64,000 nucleotides of DNA from Bradyrhizobium sp. B097 (GTDB lineage Bacteria; Pseudomonadota; Alphaproteobacteria; Rhizobiales; Xanthobacteraceae), in NCBI RefSeq assembly GCF_038957035.1, contig NZ_CP152412.1, positions 5,576,501-5,640,500 of the forward strand, written 5' to 3'. A program made the position numbers and the translations under genes. Below, one piece after another: positions 49,989 to 59,656 of this stretch (position 1 is its first letter; each line of letters starts with the position of its first letter). The notes beneath the pieces are model-generated. The model did not search any database and was not told where the DNA came from. It saw nothing but the letters and a program-made list of their open reading frames with translations.

Positions 49989-50733
49989 CAAGCGGGACCT
50001 GCTCGGCGCCTGCCTGTGGGCAGGAGCGACGGTGGCCGTGGTTGCGGCCAGCGACAGCATGGTCCCGCGCACCGTTCTCGGCGTGCCCATGGCTCTCCTC
50101 ATTTCCGGCCATGCCGTGCTGCGCGCGATCGGCATCAGGACCACGTCGCTGTCGGAACACCTCGCCTATTCGGTTGGCGCGAGCCTCGCCGTCACCGTCG
50201 TCGGAGGCTTTGTGCTCAACGTGCTGGGCTCGCTCACGCCGCTTGGCTGGGCGTTCTGGTACCTGGCGGTGACAGCAGCCGCGATGCGGCTGGCTCCCAG
50301 CGACATTGACGTCTCAACCCCGAGCGCCAGGCTGGGTTCACTGCGAATACCGCCCTGGCAAGCAGCTGCGATCGCATTGGCGATACTCGTGGCGACGGGA
50401 GCCTACGCCCTGGCGATCCACGATCAGACAGTCGAGCAGCAGTTCAAATATACCGAGTTCTGGATGCTGCCGCCGGCCCAAGGCGATCCGGGCCAACTCG
50501 TCGTCGGCGTGCGCAGCGCAGAAGCCGAGGCGCACCAATACGACCTCGAAGTCACCCTCGACGGGAAGCCGTTCGCGGTCTTCCGCTCGCTGACGATTGC
50601 CCCGGGCGACACGTGGGTGCGGAAGGTTCCTGTGCCCATCCTCGCTGTCCAGCAGAAGGCCGAGGCCCGGCTCTACCGGCCGGCCGACAACAAGCTCTAT
50701 CGCAAAGTCTCGGCGCTGGTGCCGGCTAGCTGA
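49975..50733 (+). CDS. DUF1616 membrane protein
   Basis: 252 residues with four membrane segments in the first 145 residues, then a periplasmic beta domain (QFKYTEFWMLPPAQGDPGQL, TIAPGDTWVRKVPVP). This is the DUF1616 pattern, known in archaea and in some bacterial surface-polymer loci, with no assigned function. It starts 14 bases inside the preceding gene. The soluble part resembles the Ig-like domains that accompany GT-C transferases, so the two neighbours may form one complex. Confidence 0.82.
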   Translation: MASPDKRDLLGACLWAGATVAVVAASDSMVPRTVLGVPMALLISGHAVLRAIGIRTTSLSEHLAYSVGASLAVTVVGGFVLNVLGSLTPLGWAFWYLAVTAAAMRLAPSDIDVSTPSARLGSLRIPPWQAAAIALAILVATGAYALAIHDQTVEQQFKYTEFWMLPPAQGDPGQLVVGVRSAEAEAHQYDLEVTLDGKPFAVFRSLTIAPGDTWVRKVPVPILAVQQKAEARLYRPADNKLYRKVSALVPAS

Positions 50734-50748
50734 GGCGGAGGCTCGGTC

Positions 50749-52017
50749 ATGCGCATCCTGCTGCTGTCCCAGTTCTATCCCCCGGTGATCGGGGGCGAGG
50801 AACGCCATGTCCGCAATCTCGGCGCGGCATTGGCGCAGCGCGGCCACGACGTGAGTGTTGGGACGTTGATGCGCCAGGGATCGCCGGAGACCGAGCTGGA
50901 CGGAGCCGTCCGCGTTCACCGGTTGCGCGGCACGCTGCAGCGCCTGTCGAAACTCCATGCCGATCCCGAGCGTCAGCACGCGCCGCCCTTCCCGGATCCC
51001 GAACTGGCACTCGGCCTGAAGCGGCTGATCGACCGTGAGAAACCGGATGTCGTCCACGCCCACAACTGGATCTATGCATCCTTGCTGCCGCTCAAGGCGC
51101 TCAGCGGGGCCCGCTTCGTGGTGACGCTGCACGATTATGGTCTGGTTTGCGCCAAGAAAAATCTGATGCATCTCGGGGTCCAGCTGTGCAGCGGGCCGGC
51201 GCCGGCAAAGTGCCTGCCATGCGCGACCCGGCACTATGGCGCAGCGAAAGCGACCGCGACCACCCTCGGCAACTGGGCATCGAGCTTCGCTGCCCGTCGT
51301 ATCGTGGATCGCTTCATTGCGGTGAGCCACGCCGTCGCCCATCACACCGGGCTCACCCACGGCAGCGCGCCTTACGAGGTCATCCCCAACTTCGTGCCCG
51401 ACGATGTCGAAGTGCCTGGTCCGGAGGACTCCTGCCTGCGCGATTTGCCGGACGGTGATTTCATTCTGTTCGTCGGCGACATGATGCGTCTGAAGGGCAT
51501 CGACGTCCTTCTCAAGGCCTATGCCGGACTGGACCGGCCGCCACCGCTTGTCATGATCGGACGCCGCCTCGCCGATACGCCGACCGAGTTCCCGCCGAAC
51601 GTTCGCAGCTTCAGCGCATGGCCGCATTCCGCCATCATGCACGCCTGGCGGCGGTGCCTGTTCGGCGTGTTGCCGTCGACCGGCCCGGAGGCGTGTGCAA
51701 CCGTGATCATGGAAGCGATGGCGTGCGGCAAGGCCGTGGTCGCAACGGATATCGGCGGCATGCCCGATCTGGTCGATCACGGCGAGACAGGACTTCTCGT
51801 ACCGCCCGGCGACGCGCCGGCCCTCGCCGGCGCGATGCAGGCGCTGCTGGACGACCGTGCCTTGCTGGCCCGCCTCGAGGCGACGAGCCTCACCCGGGTG
51901 GGACGCCTCAAGGCCAAAGCCGTCGTGTCCCGGATCGAGCAGCTCTATCGGGATGTGATGCGCGCGGCTCCCGCTGCAGTCGCGATGGCTGCCTACCAGG
52001 ATCCGGGAAGGCCATGA
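50749..52017 (+). CDS. Family 4 glycosyltransferase (second)
   Basis: 422 residues, GT-B fold: MRILLLSQFYPPVIGGEERH, FVGDMMRLKGIDVLLKAYAG and GVLPSTGPEACATVIMEAMA with the E-x7-E site. A small Cys pair motif (CSGPAPAKCLPC, about residues 145-156) is an insertion seen in some GT4 enzymes and may bind a metal. It follows DUF1616 by 15 bases and overlaps the flippase gene. Confidence 0.92.
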   Translation: MRILLLSQFYPPVIGGEERHVRNLGAALAQRGHDVSVGTLMRQGSPETELDGAVRVHRLRGTLQRLSKLHADPERQHAPPFPDPELALGLKRLIDREKPDVVHAHNWIYASLLPLKALSGARFVVTLHDYGLVCAKKNLMHLGVQLCSGPAPAKCLPCATRHYGAAKATATTLGNWASSFAARRIVDRFIAVSHAVAHHTGLTHGSAPYEVIPNFVPDDVEVPGPEDSCLRDLPDGDFILFVGDMMRLKGIDVLLKAYAGLDRPPPLVMIGRRLADTPTEFPPNVRSFSAWPHSAIMHAWRRCLFGVLPSTGPEACATVIMEAMACGKAVVATDIGGMPDLVDHGETGLLVPPGDAPALAGAMQALLDDRALLARLEATSLTRVGRLKAKAVVSRIEQLYRDVMRAAPAAVAMAAYQDPGRP

Positions 52018-53351
52018 TGCCGATAGGCTTCGTCCGAGCTGCCATCTCGCGACTGCACCAATCACTGCAGAAGAGCGCCGCCCTCGTCATGAATTCCGGC
52101 GCGCTGGCGACCGGGACGGTGGCAACGGCTGGTCTTGGTTTTGCCTATTGGTGGCTCGCAGCCCGGCTGCTTCCGCCGGACGCGATGGGCGTTGCTTCAG
52201 GCCTGCTGTCCATGATGAGCCTCGTCACCGTGCTCGGCGAGGGTGGGCTCGGGACCTTGCTCACGGGCGAGCTCGTTCGGCATCCCGGCAAGGAACCCGG
52301 GCTTGTCACGGCCGCAGCTTCGGTCGGCGCGGCCATGGCGATCGGGTTGGCCGTGTTGTTTTTCGTCGGGCAGACACTCCTCATGGGTTCGGCCGGATCG
52401 ATCGATGATTGGTCCGCGGGCCTGGCCTTCGTCATCGGCTGCGGCCTCAGCAATCTCACCATCATGGGCGATCAGGCATTCGTCGGCATTCTCCGAAGCA
52501 GCAGCAAGACGATCCGCCTGATCCTGTTCGCCATATTCAAGCTGATGCTGCTCGCCGCGGCGGCCGCCCTCGGCTTCACCTCTCCTACCGCGCTGCTCTG
52601 GACCTGGGTGGCTGGATTGCTGGCGTCCTGGATCGGCGTCGATCTCTTGACGAGGGGCGGCGCTCGTCATCTCGTCGGCGCCCCCGATTTCAAACTGCTC
52701 CACATGCACCGCCGCCGGGTCCGCGACCATTACGCACTTGACGTCGCATTGCTGACGCCGGCCCTCGTCATGCCGTATCTCGTGCTGGTGCTGCTGTCGC
52801 CGACCACCAATGCCGCGTTTGTGGCGATATGGATGCTGGTCTCGGTCGCCTCCTTGATTCCGGCAGCCATGGCGATGGTGCTGTTTCCCGTCGTCAGGGC
52901 AAGCCCGAAGCAATCCAGGCACGACATCCTCGTGTCGCTGACGGCATCGCTGCTGTTCTCGCTGGCGTGCGCCATCTTCATCTTCACCTACTCGCAGCAG
53001 ATCCTGGCAGTCTTCAATCCGACCTATCCCAAGATCGCCGGTTCGAGCCTCAGCTTGCTCGGATTCAGCCTGCTTGGATCAACGCTGAAATTCCACGCCT
53101 GCACGCTCGCGCGGCTGACCGACAGGATGCTCAAGGCAGCTCCCTGGTTTGCGCTCGGCGGATTGTTGGAGCTATGCCTTGCCATCCTGGGAGCAAGGCT
53201 CGGTGGCCTTCAGGGCCTGGTCGTGGGCTGGACGCTCGCCGTCAGCATCGAGGGCGTATGCGCAGCCCTCTGGTTGACGTCGGCCACGAAGTTGGTTGCC
53301 GGCACCGACCCCGTGCTGCAAGGCCCGACCTCATCCCCGTTCCAGACCTGA
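52014..53351 (+). CDS. Polysaccharide flippase (Wzx/MVF-like)
   Basis: 445 residues, 12 or more membrane helices, starting with the amphipathic helix and GALATGTVATAGLGFAYWWL then AARLLPPDAMGVASGLLSM, typical of the Wzx/RfbX polysaccharide transport family. It moves the lipid-linked repeat unit across the inner membrane. ATG 52014 overlaps the previous stop; a second ATG follows at 52017. It is the last gene of the plus-strand series and is convergent with the ATP-grasp gene. Confidence 0.9.
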   Translation: MMPIGFVRAAISRLHQSLQKSAALVMNSGALATGTVATAGLGFAYWWLAARLLPPDAMGVASGLLSMMSLVTVLGEGGLGTLLTGELVRHPGKEPGLVTAAASVGAAMAIGLAVLFFVGQTLLMGSAGSIDDWSAGLAFVIGCGLSNLTIMGDQAFVGILRSSSKTIRLILFAIFKLMLLAAAAALGFTSPTALLWTWVAGLLASWIGVDLLTRGGARHLVGAPDFKLLHMHRRRVRDHYALDVALLTPALVMPYLVLVLLSPTTNAAFVAIWMLVSVASLIPAAMAMVLFPVVRASPKQSRHDILVSLTASLLFSLACAIFIFTYSQQILAVFNPTYPKIAGSSLSLLGFSLLGSTLKFHACTLARLTDRMLKAAPWFALGGLLELCLAILGARLGGLQGLVVGWTLAVSIEGVCAALWLTSATKLVAGTDPVLQGPTSSPFQT

Positions 53352-53398
53352 GGAGATCTTCTGGAGACGTCGCCATCCGCAGAGTATCGCCGAGACGA

Positions 53399-54667
53399 TC
53401 AGCCTGCGCGGTTCGTCCCGGATGTCGAAATCGCTCCGGTCTTGAGAAGGCGCGCGGCCGCACGGTGCAGGACGTTCTTTGCGGTTTGCGCGACCTCCAG
53501 CAAGGCTGGAGCCGGATCGTCCCAGCGCCAGTAGGCGTTGTGAATCCGGTGCTTCGGCGGATAGGAGCAATCGGTGCCGAGCATTCGCGCCGCGAGGAAA
53601 TCCCTGAACTCGTCGCGCCAGACATGGGTCGGATCGAGGTTCAATACCGGGCGCGGTTGCCGCGCAGCGTCGCAATAAGCGACGTGACAGAGATTGATGC
53701 CGCAAACGGCTGACAGCTCCACCTGCAGATCGGTTCGGCCAACGGTCGGCTCGACAAACCGAAAGCTTCCATCACGCACGTCGCGCCTGTATTCCATGCT
53801 GGCAAAGCCGTTGGTCAGCCCGACGGAGCGGAAGAAGCGGATCGTCAGATGCTCCAGCTCCTGGGCCACCTCCGGCGCAGCCCAGCAACTCGCGGTCCAG
53901 CCAGTCTGCGGTGGAAACGAGCGGCCTTTGCGGCCCGTAAAGCAGACCGGCGTCCCCGGCCCCACATAACACAGGCAAAAATAGATCGAATCGTTCGGAC
54001 CCTCGATCCACTCCTGAACAATCACCTCCCCCACGACGTCCAGCACCCGCTCGCAGAGCGCTCGCGCGTCGGCCAGGGTCCCGACACGATAGGCCTTCTG
54101 AAATGAAGCATCATAGGCGGGAGAACGGCCGTTGGGCTTCACACACAGTGGAAGCCGAAGCCCGTGCAAGACGCTGAGGTCACCGCGGCTCCTTACCAAA
54201 TGGGTTGCTGGAACCGGAAAGCCGCCGTCTTGTGCCAGCCGGAAAAATCGCTCCTTCAAGGTCAAGTCGACAAGGAGCTGATGCGACGGCAGCTCGAAGC
54301 TGAACCGCGGGGCCACGGCGTCACGATACCGCGACACAGTCAGAAGCGGACGGTCATCCGCAAAAAACAATACGCCACCGTGAGGCATCTCCCCCCGCAG
54401 CCGGAGCAGCTCAGTGACGAATCCCTCTCCCTCAAAGCCTGAAACCACAGCTCGCCGCGCATATCGCGACATCGATGCAATCTCGACCTTGGTGTCGACG
54501 ACCACGACCGGACGAATCCCCGCCCGGGCCAGACTGCGCACGACTGACAGGCCGTTGGTGCCGCCGCCCAGCACCACCGCCGTCGGAGCGACATCTCCCG
54601 CCACGGCCTGCTGTGCCGGATTCCGTCCCAGCCAGCGGGACACGCCATGTCTGGCGAAGCCGTTCAC
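53399..54667 (-). CDS. ATP-grasp ligase (carbamoyl-phosphate-synthase-like fold)
   Basis: 422 residues from GTG 54667, which overlaps the upstream stop (GTGA). The N-terminal Rossmann part reads AVVLGGGTNGLSVVRSLARA. The ATP-grasp core has the Lys strand LPLCVKPNGRSPAYDA, IVQEWIEGPNDSIYF and the metal site FRFVEPTVGRTD. Such proteins join a carboxylate to an amine or sugar with ATP. With the coupled GNAT gene next to it, the two may add an amino acid or peptide-like group to the polysaccharide. The substrate is unknown. Confidence 0.85.
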   Translation of the reverse strand: MNGFARHGVSRWLGRNPAQQAVAGDVAPTAVVLGGGTNGLSVVRSLARAGIRPVVVVDTKVEIASMSRYARRAVVSGFEGEGFVTELLRLRGEMPHGGVLFFADDRPLLTVSRYRDAVAPRFSFELPSHQLLVDLTLKERFFRLAQDGGFPVPATHLVRSRGDLSVLHGLRLPLCVKPNGRSPAYDASFQKAYRVGTLADARALCERVLDVVGEVIVQEWIEGPNDSIYFCLCYVGPGTPVCFTGRKGRSFPPQTGWTASCWAAPEVAQELEHLTIRFFRSVGLTNGFASMEYRRDVRDGSFRFVEPTVGRTDLQVELSAVCGINLCHVAYCDAARQPRPVLNLDPTHVWRDEFRDFLAARMLGTDCSYPPKHRIHNAYWRWDDPAPALLEVAQTAKNVLHRAAARLLKTGAISTSGTNRAG

Positions 54668-55932
54668 GGCCCTTGAACGGCCGGAGCCGAGCAGCCAGCG
54701 CCATTTCCGGTCGAAACAGGTGCTGTTGGTCCGCTCGCCTGCTTTCGCAGCAGCCGTCCCAGCGCTTGCCTCGCGCGCCGAAGCCTTTCCTCGATGCGGC
54801 GCTCCAGGGTGTCGGCGCCCAGTACGATCCACGTCATTGCGTGCTCGGCATTGGCAAGCTGAGACTTGTGTCGGGCGAAGCCCGCGAGGAGATCGTAGCC
54901 GCGCTCACCGCGCGACATGCTGTCCTCGATCGACAGCACATGACTGACCAGGCCGGGCTTCAGCCGGCCGTCCGGCTCGTAGAGAAAGCCACTCTGGTAA
55001 TTCAGGACATGGCCCTCGTGCACGAAATTGTACAACACGCCGATCGTCTGTCCTGCAACCAGCGTCCGCGAGATGCGGATGGCACCGCCAGGGACTCCGC
55101 GTGCAATCAGTTCTTCATGAAACGGACGGAAGCCGGGGTTGACGAACGATCCCTTGGATCCCCATCGCGATTGATGAAAGCCGGCCAGCACATCGAACGC
55201 GGCAAGCGCCTCCGATGTCGTCTCCATCACTCGAAACTCGATGGGGCCACGTTCGGCATACAGCCGCACGGCGCGGTTGATGGCCTGGCGTGTGCTGCGG
55301 CCCAACGAGGCCCGGTAACTCCCGCTCTTGGCGCCGATCTTGGCGAAGTCGACCCACCGCGCAACGTCTGTTGCCCTCACTTCGGTCAAGAGCCCGGCCC
55401 GGCCGGCCACACCCGACGCGACGCCCTCGAAATCCAGATCGATGCCTGAGAGCACGAGCTCGTCGGAGGCGCTCAAGCTATGCGCAATGGCATCAAGGCA
55501 TGCCGCCGTGACGGGAGCTGCCAACGCCCGCTCGGCAAGGATGCCGTTATACTCGATGAACAGCCGGTCGAAGCGAGCGTCTCCGGTTTCGTTGAGCAGC
55601 CAGCGCGCCCGACCGTGCGGTCCGAAGCTCCACACCGTCCGCCGGCAAACGACCGCCAGCCCGACGGTTCGCCCGGACATCCGCGCGATCAGAACATGCG
55701 GTTGTGCACCGCGCGGCAGATGCTTGAGCCACGTACCGACCCAGAGCCAGGACAGATAGAACGAATGCGTCGCGCGCGCTTCGAGCTCCTTCCAGGAGCT
55801 CTCAAGGCTCGCAATGTCCTGCAAGGATTCAATGCGGACCTCGATGGGCGCATCATGGCGCCCGGTTTGCTCGACCGAAGCCGCGCGATCGGGTTCCGGT
55901 TCGACGACCGAGACATCATGACTTGCTGCCAT
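54664..55932 (-). CDS. FemAB/BioF2-like GNAT acyltransferase (second)
   Basis: 422 residues of the same double-GNAT group as the gene at 41645: SFYLSWLWVGTWLKHLPRGA, LGRSTRQAINRAVRLYAERG, FHQSRWGSKGSFVNPGF and IGVLYNFVHEGHVLNYQSGF. The N-terminal about 30 residues are Pro/Glu-rich and probably disordered. It is coupled with the ATP-grasp gene by overlap. The two FemAB-like proteins of this window are only distantly similar, so they are not a recent duplication. Confidence 0.87.
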   Translation of the reverse strand: MAASHDVSVVEPEPDRAASVEQTGRHDAPIEVRIESLQDIASLESSWKELEARATHSFYLSWLWVGTWLKHLPRGAQPHVLIARMSGRTVGLAVVCRRTVWSFGPHGRARWLLNETGDARFDRLFIEYNGILAERALAAPVTAACLDAIAHSLSASDELVLSGIDLDFEGVASGVAGRAGLLTEVRATDVARWVDFAKIGAKSGSYRASLGRSTRQAINRAVRLYAERGPIEFRVMETTSEALAAFDVLAGFHQSRWGSKGSFVNPGFRPFHEELIARGVPGGAIRISRTLVAGQTIGVLYNFVHEGHVLNYQSGFLYEPDGRLKPGLVSHVLSIEDSMSRGERGYDLLAGFARHKSQLANAEHAMTWIVLGADTLERRIEERLRRARQALGRLLRKQASGPTAPVSTGNGAGCSAPAVQGP

Positions 55933-56150
55933 ATGTCGATCCCAATACTCCAGCGGCTACGGCGGCGATCCCGGAGAACGGCCCGGAATGGTTCTCACCG
56001 CAGAAACCTTCATCTCCCGGGTGCGGGATGTGAAGGTGTTATCCCTGGCTACCCATGGCAGACGAGACCCTCCTAGATGGGGGTAGCCCTCCGGGATATC
56101 CGACGGGGATTTCAGGCGGAACGCTGCGCCGGGTGATGTCCCGCCGGGCA

Positions 56151-57803
56151 TCAATTCGGACCGGTCGCCTGATCCGCAACCGCTCGGCCGATCTCCTGCC
56201 GGTTGGTCGCTCGCCCAACGGACGGCCGATCGGCTGGTGCCGCAGCTGGGGCTGGCGAATTGGCCTGGGTCGAATTTGCCTGGGTCTTCGCGTCGCCGTC
56301 GTTTACGATGATGTTCACGAGATCGCCTGGTTGCAGCACGGTCATCCCGAGAGACTCGATACCCACCGGCCCGGTCGGCGTTTGCCGCACGACCTGATAG
56401 GTGATCCGGCTTGCCTCTTTCGTGAACTGGGCACGGGTCGCGGGCAGCGTGCTGAGGACGCCTTCGCTCATGTTGAAGTCGCGCTCATTATCCGCGAGCT
56501 GGCGTTCGATGGCCTCGATCTCAAGCTCCAGGTCGTTCCTGACATCGGCCTGGATCCGAAATCCTTCGGCCTCAAGCGTCGCAAGGCGCTGTTTGGCCGT
56601 CGCGTACTGATTGAGCGCGTCTCGCCGACGCTGCTCCGCATCGGTCAATTCGCTCTGAACCTGATTCAAGACCGTTGCGCTGATGACATTGCGATCCGCG
56701 AGCGCGCGCATGCTGTTGACCCGCTCCTGGCGCAGCTTGACGAGCTCGTCGAGCGATTCCAAGCGACCATACACAACAACATCCTGCTTGGCCGATTCCA
56801 GCGCGGTCTGAAGCGCGCGCTCGCGGTTCGTGCGGGCGGTGGCGATGGTTTTGCGCCGATCCCCCTGTTCGCGGACCAGGTTGGCGGCTTCGGTCGCTCC
56901 CACCAGTTCGATCAGCCGAAGCGGAATCTTGGGTTCGGCGCCGTCGCGTTCGGCCTTCAGCACCGCTGCGCGCGCCAGCAGCTTCAGCATCGCATCAGCC
57001 GACGCACTCCGTTTCAGGATTTCCCGTACCGCTTCGATCTTCTGCCACGGCTCCGAGGAGCCCCGGTCGAGCCCGCCCGCCAGCGCCATTGCGTGCAGCA
57101 CCGTCATGCCGGATACGAATTTGTACGAGCCGGGATTCTTGACAGGCCCCAGCACGTAGATCGGCGAACGCTCGTTCGACAGAATGTTGACCACTCCCTT
57201 GCGGCCGAGCAACCGATCGAAGCTTTCCGCCAAATCGGTACGAACCTGCTGGGTTGACCGGTCGGCAACCCGAATGGTGCCAAGCAAGGGTACCGAAATC
57301 GTGCCGTCCTCCTGAACCGTGTATGGGCCGCTCAGCTCCGGACGCTGCACGAGACCGCGCAGGGCCGAGCTCGACGACCGCCCCCACTTGTCCTCCTCGG
57401 CGTCGACGCGCTCGTAGAACGCGATCGTGAGCTTGTCGCCGATGGCGCACAGGTCTCCGGCCTGCGCGTCCCGCGCCGGGCTGAGCATCTTGGAGCGTTC
57501 AGCGATCGCGGAAGCAGGGGTGTCGCTCGCTACGACCGCCGTCATCGGCGGCGCGCTCGGCGAATCCGACGTCGTGACCGCAGCCACCTGTGCTGGCGTC
57601 GGAGACGGCTTGTCGGACCGTGTACCGAGCGCAGCAAACGCCTTCTGCGTCACAGCATGCGAGAATATCTCGACGGCTCCCCAGTTCTTGCCCGCAGCCA
57701 CCCCCACCACGGCGAGGCTGACGATGGCAAGGACAGCTGTCATTCTCCTTCGAGAGCGGAGCGGCACGAGCCGGGTCGGCTCGGACTTATCTTGCACAAC
57801 CAT
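56151..57803 (-). CDS. ExoF-like polysaccharide export protein
   Basis: About 550 residues. One N-terminal membrane or signal segment (MTAVLAIVSLAVVGVAAG) is followed by a low-complexity region, then a polysaccharide export domain (GDKLTIAFYERVDAEEDKWG, GPYTVQEDGTISVPLLGTIR), an SLBB-like part (GPVKNPGSYKFVSGMTVLHA) and a long coiled coil (about residues 290-480). This is the OPX/ExoF plan used in rhizobial succinoglycan export. ATG 57803 was chosen; no strong ribosome site is visible and a longer frame to a TTG at 57923 exists. A Wzc/ExoP partner was not seen in the window. Confidence 0.87.
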   Translation of the reverse strand: MVVQDKSEPTRLVPLRSRRRMTAVLAIVSLAVVGVAAGKNWGAVEIFSHAVTQKAFAALGTRSDKPSPTPAQVAAVTTSDSPSAPPMTAVVASDTPASAIAERSKMLSPARDAQAGDLCAIGDKLTIAFYERVDAEEDKWGRSSSSALRGLVQRPELSGPYTVQEDGTISVPLLGTIRVADRSTQQVRTDLAESFDRLLGRKGVVNILSNERSPIYVLGPVKNPGSYKFVSGMTVLHAMALAGGLDRGSSEPWQKIEAVREILKRSASADAMLKLLARAAVLKAERDGAEPKIPLRLIELVGATEAANLVREQGDRRKTIATARTNRERALQTALESAKQDVVVYGRLESLDELVKLRQERVNSMRALADRNVISATVLNQVQSELTDAEQRRRDALNQYATAKQRLATLEAEGFRIQADVRNDLELEIEAIERQLADNERDFNMSEGVLSTLPATRAQFTKEASRITYQVVRQTPTGPVGIESLGMTVLQPGDLVNIIVNDGDAKTQANSTQANSPAPAAAPADRPSVGRATNRQEIGRAVADQATGPN

Positions 57804-58084
57804 ACACGCGGCTTTCGCGTTCGTTGATGGCGGCCAGGTCGCTGAATGCGAGCGTGGCGCCAAAAACAGCACTATCACGAGCAAAGACACCGCTATCGTG
57901 ACGCCTGGGCGGAGGACGCACAACTATCCCATTGTGGGCACCCCTTTTGAGCGAATGACCGCTTGCCCCAAGCGGACGACCAACTCGTGGGACGGGAACC
58001 GATATGACGTTGTTTGAGCAACGACCTCTGTTCATCGTAGGCTGCGCGGGAGCCATCAATGGCGCCGAGGTGCGACCTGGTCTG

Positions 58085-58294
58085 CTAGCTCAGCATCGAG
58101 ATGATCGATTGCAGCTGATCGGATGCCGACGCCACGAGCCCGTCGAACGATGTCTGGCCGTGCGCCGCCGCCCGCAAGATGGATTCGGCAACGGCCGCCT
58201 TGAGACCGAACACGGATTGATCGGCCGGCACGCTTGCCATCACCGTCTCCAACGCATCGCGCATCGTCTGGATCAGTTCGGAGCTGAATTTCAT
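58085..58294 (-). CDS. Small conserved helical protein, function unknown
   Basis: 69 residues after a good GGAGG ribosome site (ATG 58294). MKFSSELIQTMRDALETVMA and SVFGLKAAVAESILRAAAHG are amphipathic helices with no Cys and no membrane segment. I recall similar short proteins in Bradyrhizobium but no assigned function. It stands alone between the export gene and dinB. Confidence 0.7.
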   Translation of the reverse strand: MKFSSELIQTMRDALETVMASVPADQSVFGLKAAVAESILRAAAHGQTSFDGLVASASDQLQSIISMLS

Positions 58295-58408
58295 GGCTAT
58301 CCTCCGCATGCTCAGGATAGACCGGGGATGCCACGCCACCACTCACAAGCCCGCGATTCCGGATTGCCTTTTCTTAATGCAACGACAAGCCGGTGAATCG
58401 GCGAAAAG

Positions 58409-59656
58409 CTAGAGGTCCTTCTCGGCCAGCTTGCGGAAATCGTCGGGCACCGAACGAACGACCTCCAGCGCCGCCGAACCGTATCCGATCGCATCCCAGC
58501 CGAAACGATCGCGGACCTTGTCGATGGCACAGTCCGCGGCCCAGCGCGCCATCCCGATCGGACTTCCAGGGCGAAGCGCTTGATCGGCCAGTCCGAGCGG
58601 GAGCTCGAGCGCAAGATCCCAATGCTCCTCGAGATGCGACACCGAGATCGCCAGCAGCGAGATGGTTTTCTCGCTTGGGTGATCAGCAAGCGTGGCGCGC
58701 ACCAGCTTCTCGGCGAGGCTGGCGAGGATCACCGTCGTACACACGGGCGCATCGAGCGTCATCGAGCGTGTCACCGATTTCAGGTCGGCGAAGCGAACGC
58801 GCACCGTCACGGTTCGTCCGGGCCGGGATTTTGCCCGAAGCCGCGTGGCGACGCGGTCGGCGAGATGAAGCAGCGTCGGCCGAATGACCTGCTCGATCGC
58901 GGGCTTTCGGCCAAGCGCCGATTGTGCTCCTGCCGATCGCGCGCGCCGATGCGGCGTGAGTTGTCGCGGATCGCGATTCCAGGCCAGTGCGGCGAGTTTC
59001 TCGCCCGCCGCCGGACCGAGCAGCCGCGTCAGCGACTGCTCCGACAATTTGGCGAGTTGACCGATCGTCGAGACGCCGATCGCGTCCAGCCGTGTCTTGG
59101 TGACCGGCCCTACTCCCCACATCAACTCAACCGGCAGTTCGTGCAGGAATCCGAGCTCGGCGTCGGGATCGACGACGACAAGCCCGTCGGGCTTTGCAAC
59201 CTGCGAGGCGATCTTTGCCAGATGCTTGGTGCGCGCGACGCCCACCGAGATCGCAAGGCCGAGCTCAGTGCGCACACGCCGCCGGATCGCCGCGGCTATC
59301 TCGGCGGGCGTTCCGAACAGATGCGTGCAGCCGGCAACGTCGGCAAACGCCTCGTCGATCGAAATGCGCTCGACGAGCGGGGTGAAGTCGCCGATCACCT
59401 TGATGGCTGCGTCACCCAGCCGTTGGTAATCGCTGAAGTGGCCGCCGACGAAAATCAGTTGCGGGCAAAGCCGGCGAGCTTCCCGTCCCGACATGCCGCC
59501 ATATACCCCGAAGGCCTTGGCCTCATAGGACGCAGCAAGCACAACCCCGCCTCCGACGGCGATCGGCTTGCCTTGCAGAGACGGCTCAAGCAGCTGCTCG
59601 ACCGACGCGTAAAACGCATCCAGGTCCGCGTGAAGGATTGTGGCTGCTTCTGCCAT
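58409..59656 (-). CDS. dinB: DNA polymerase IV (Y-family)
   Basis: 415 residues, full length. Catalytic motifs: LHADLDAFYASVEQ (first Asp), SYEAKAFGVYGGMS and ISIDEAFADV with the Asp-Glu pair. The helix-hairpin-helix (LMWGVGPVTKTRLDAIG) and the little-finger domain follow. It performs translesion synthesis in SOS-induced cells. A GAAC-N7-GAAC LexA box lies 64 bases upstream, so it is under LexA control. Confidence 0.95.
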   Translation of the reverse strand: MAEAATILHADLDAFYASVEQLLEPSLQGKPIAVGGGVVLAASYEAKAFGVYGGMSGREARRLCPQLIFVGGHFSDYQRLGDAAIKVIGDFTPLVERISIDEAFADVAGCTHLFGTPAEIAAAIRRRVRTELGLAISVGVARTKHLAKIASQVAKPDGLVVVDPDAELGFLHELPVELMWGVGPVTKTRLDAIGVSTIGQLAKLSEQSLTRLLGPAAGEKLAALAWNRDPRQLTPHRRARSAGAQSALGRKPAIEQVIRPTLLHLADRVATRLRAKSRPGRTVTVRVRFADLKSVTRSMTLDAPVCTTVILASLAEKLVRATLADHPSEKTISLLAISVSHLEEHWDLALELPLGLADQALRPGSPIGMARWAADCAIDKVRDRFGWDAIGYGSAALEVVRSVPDDFRKLAEKDL

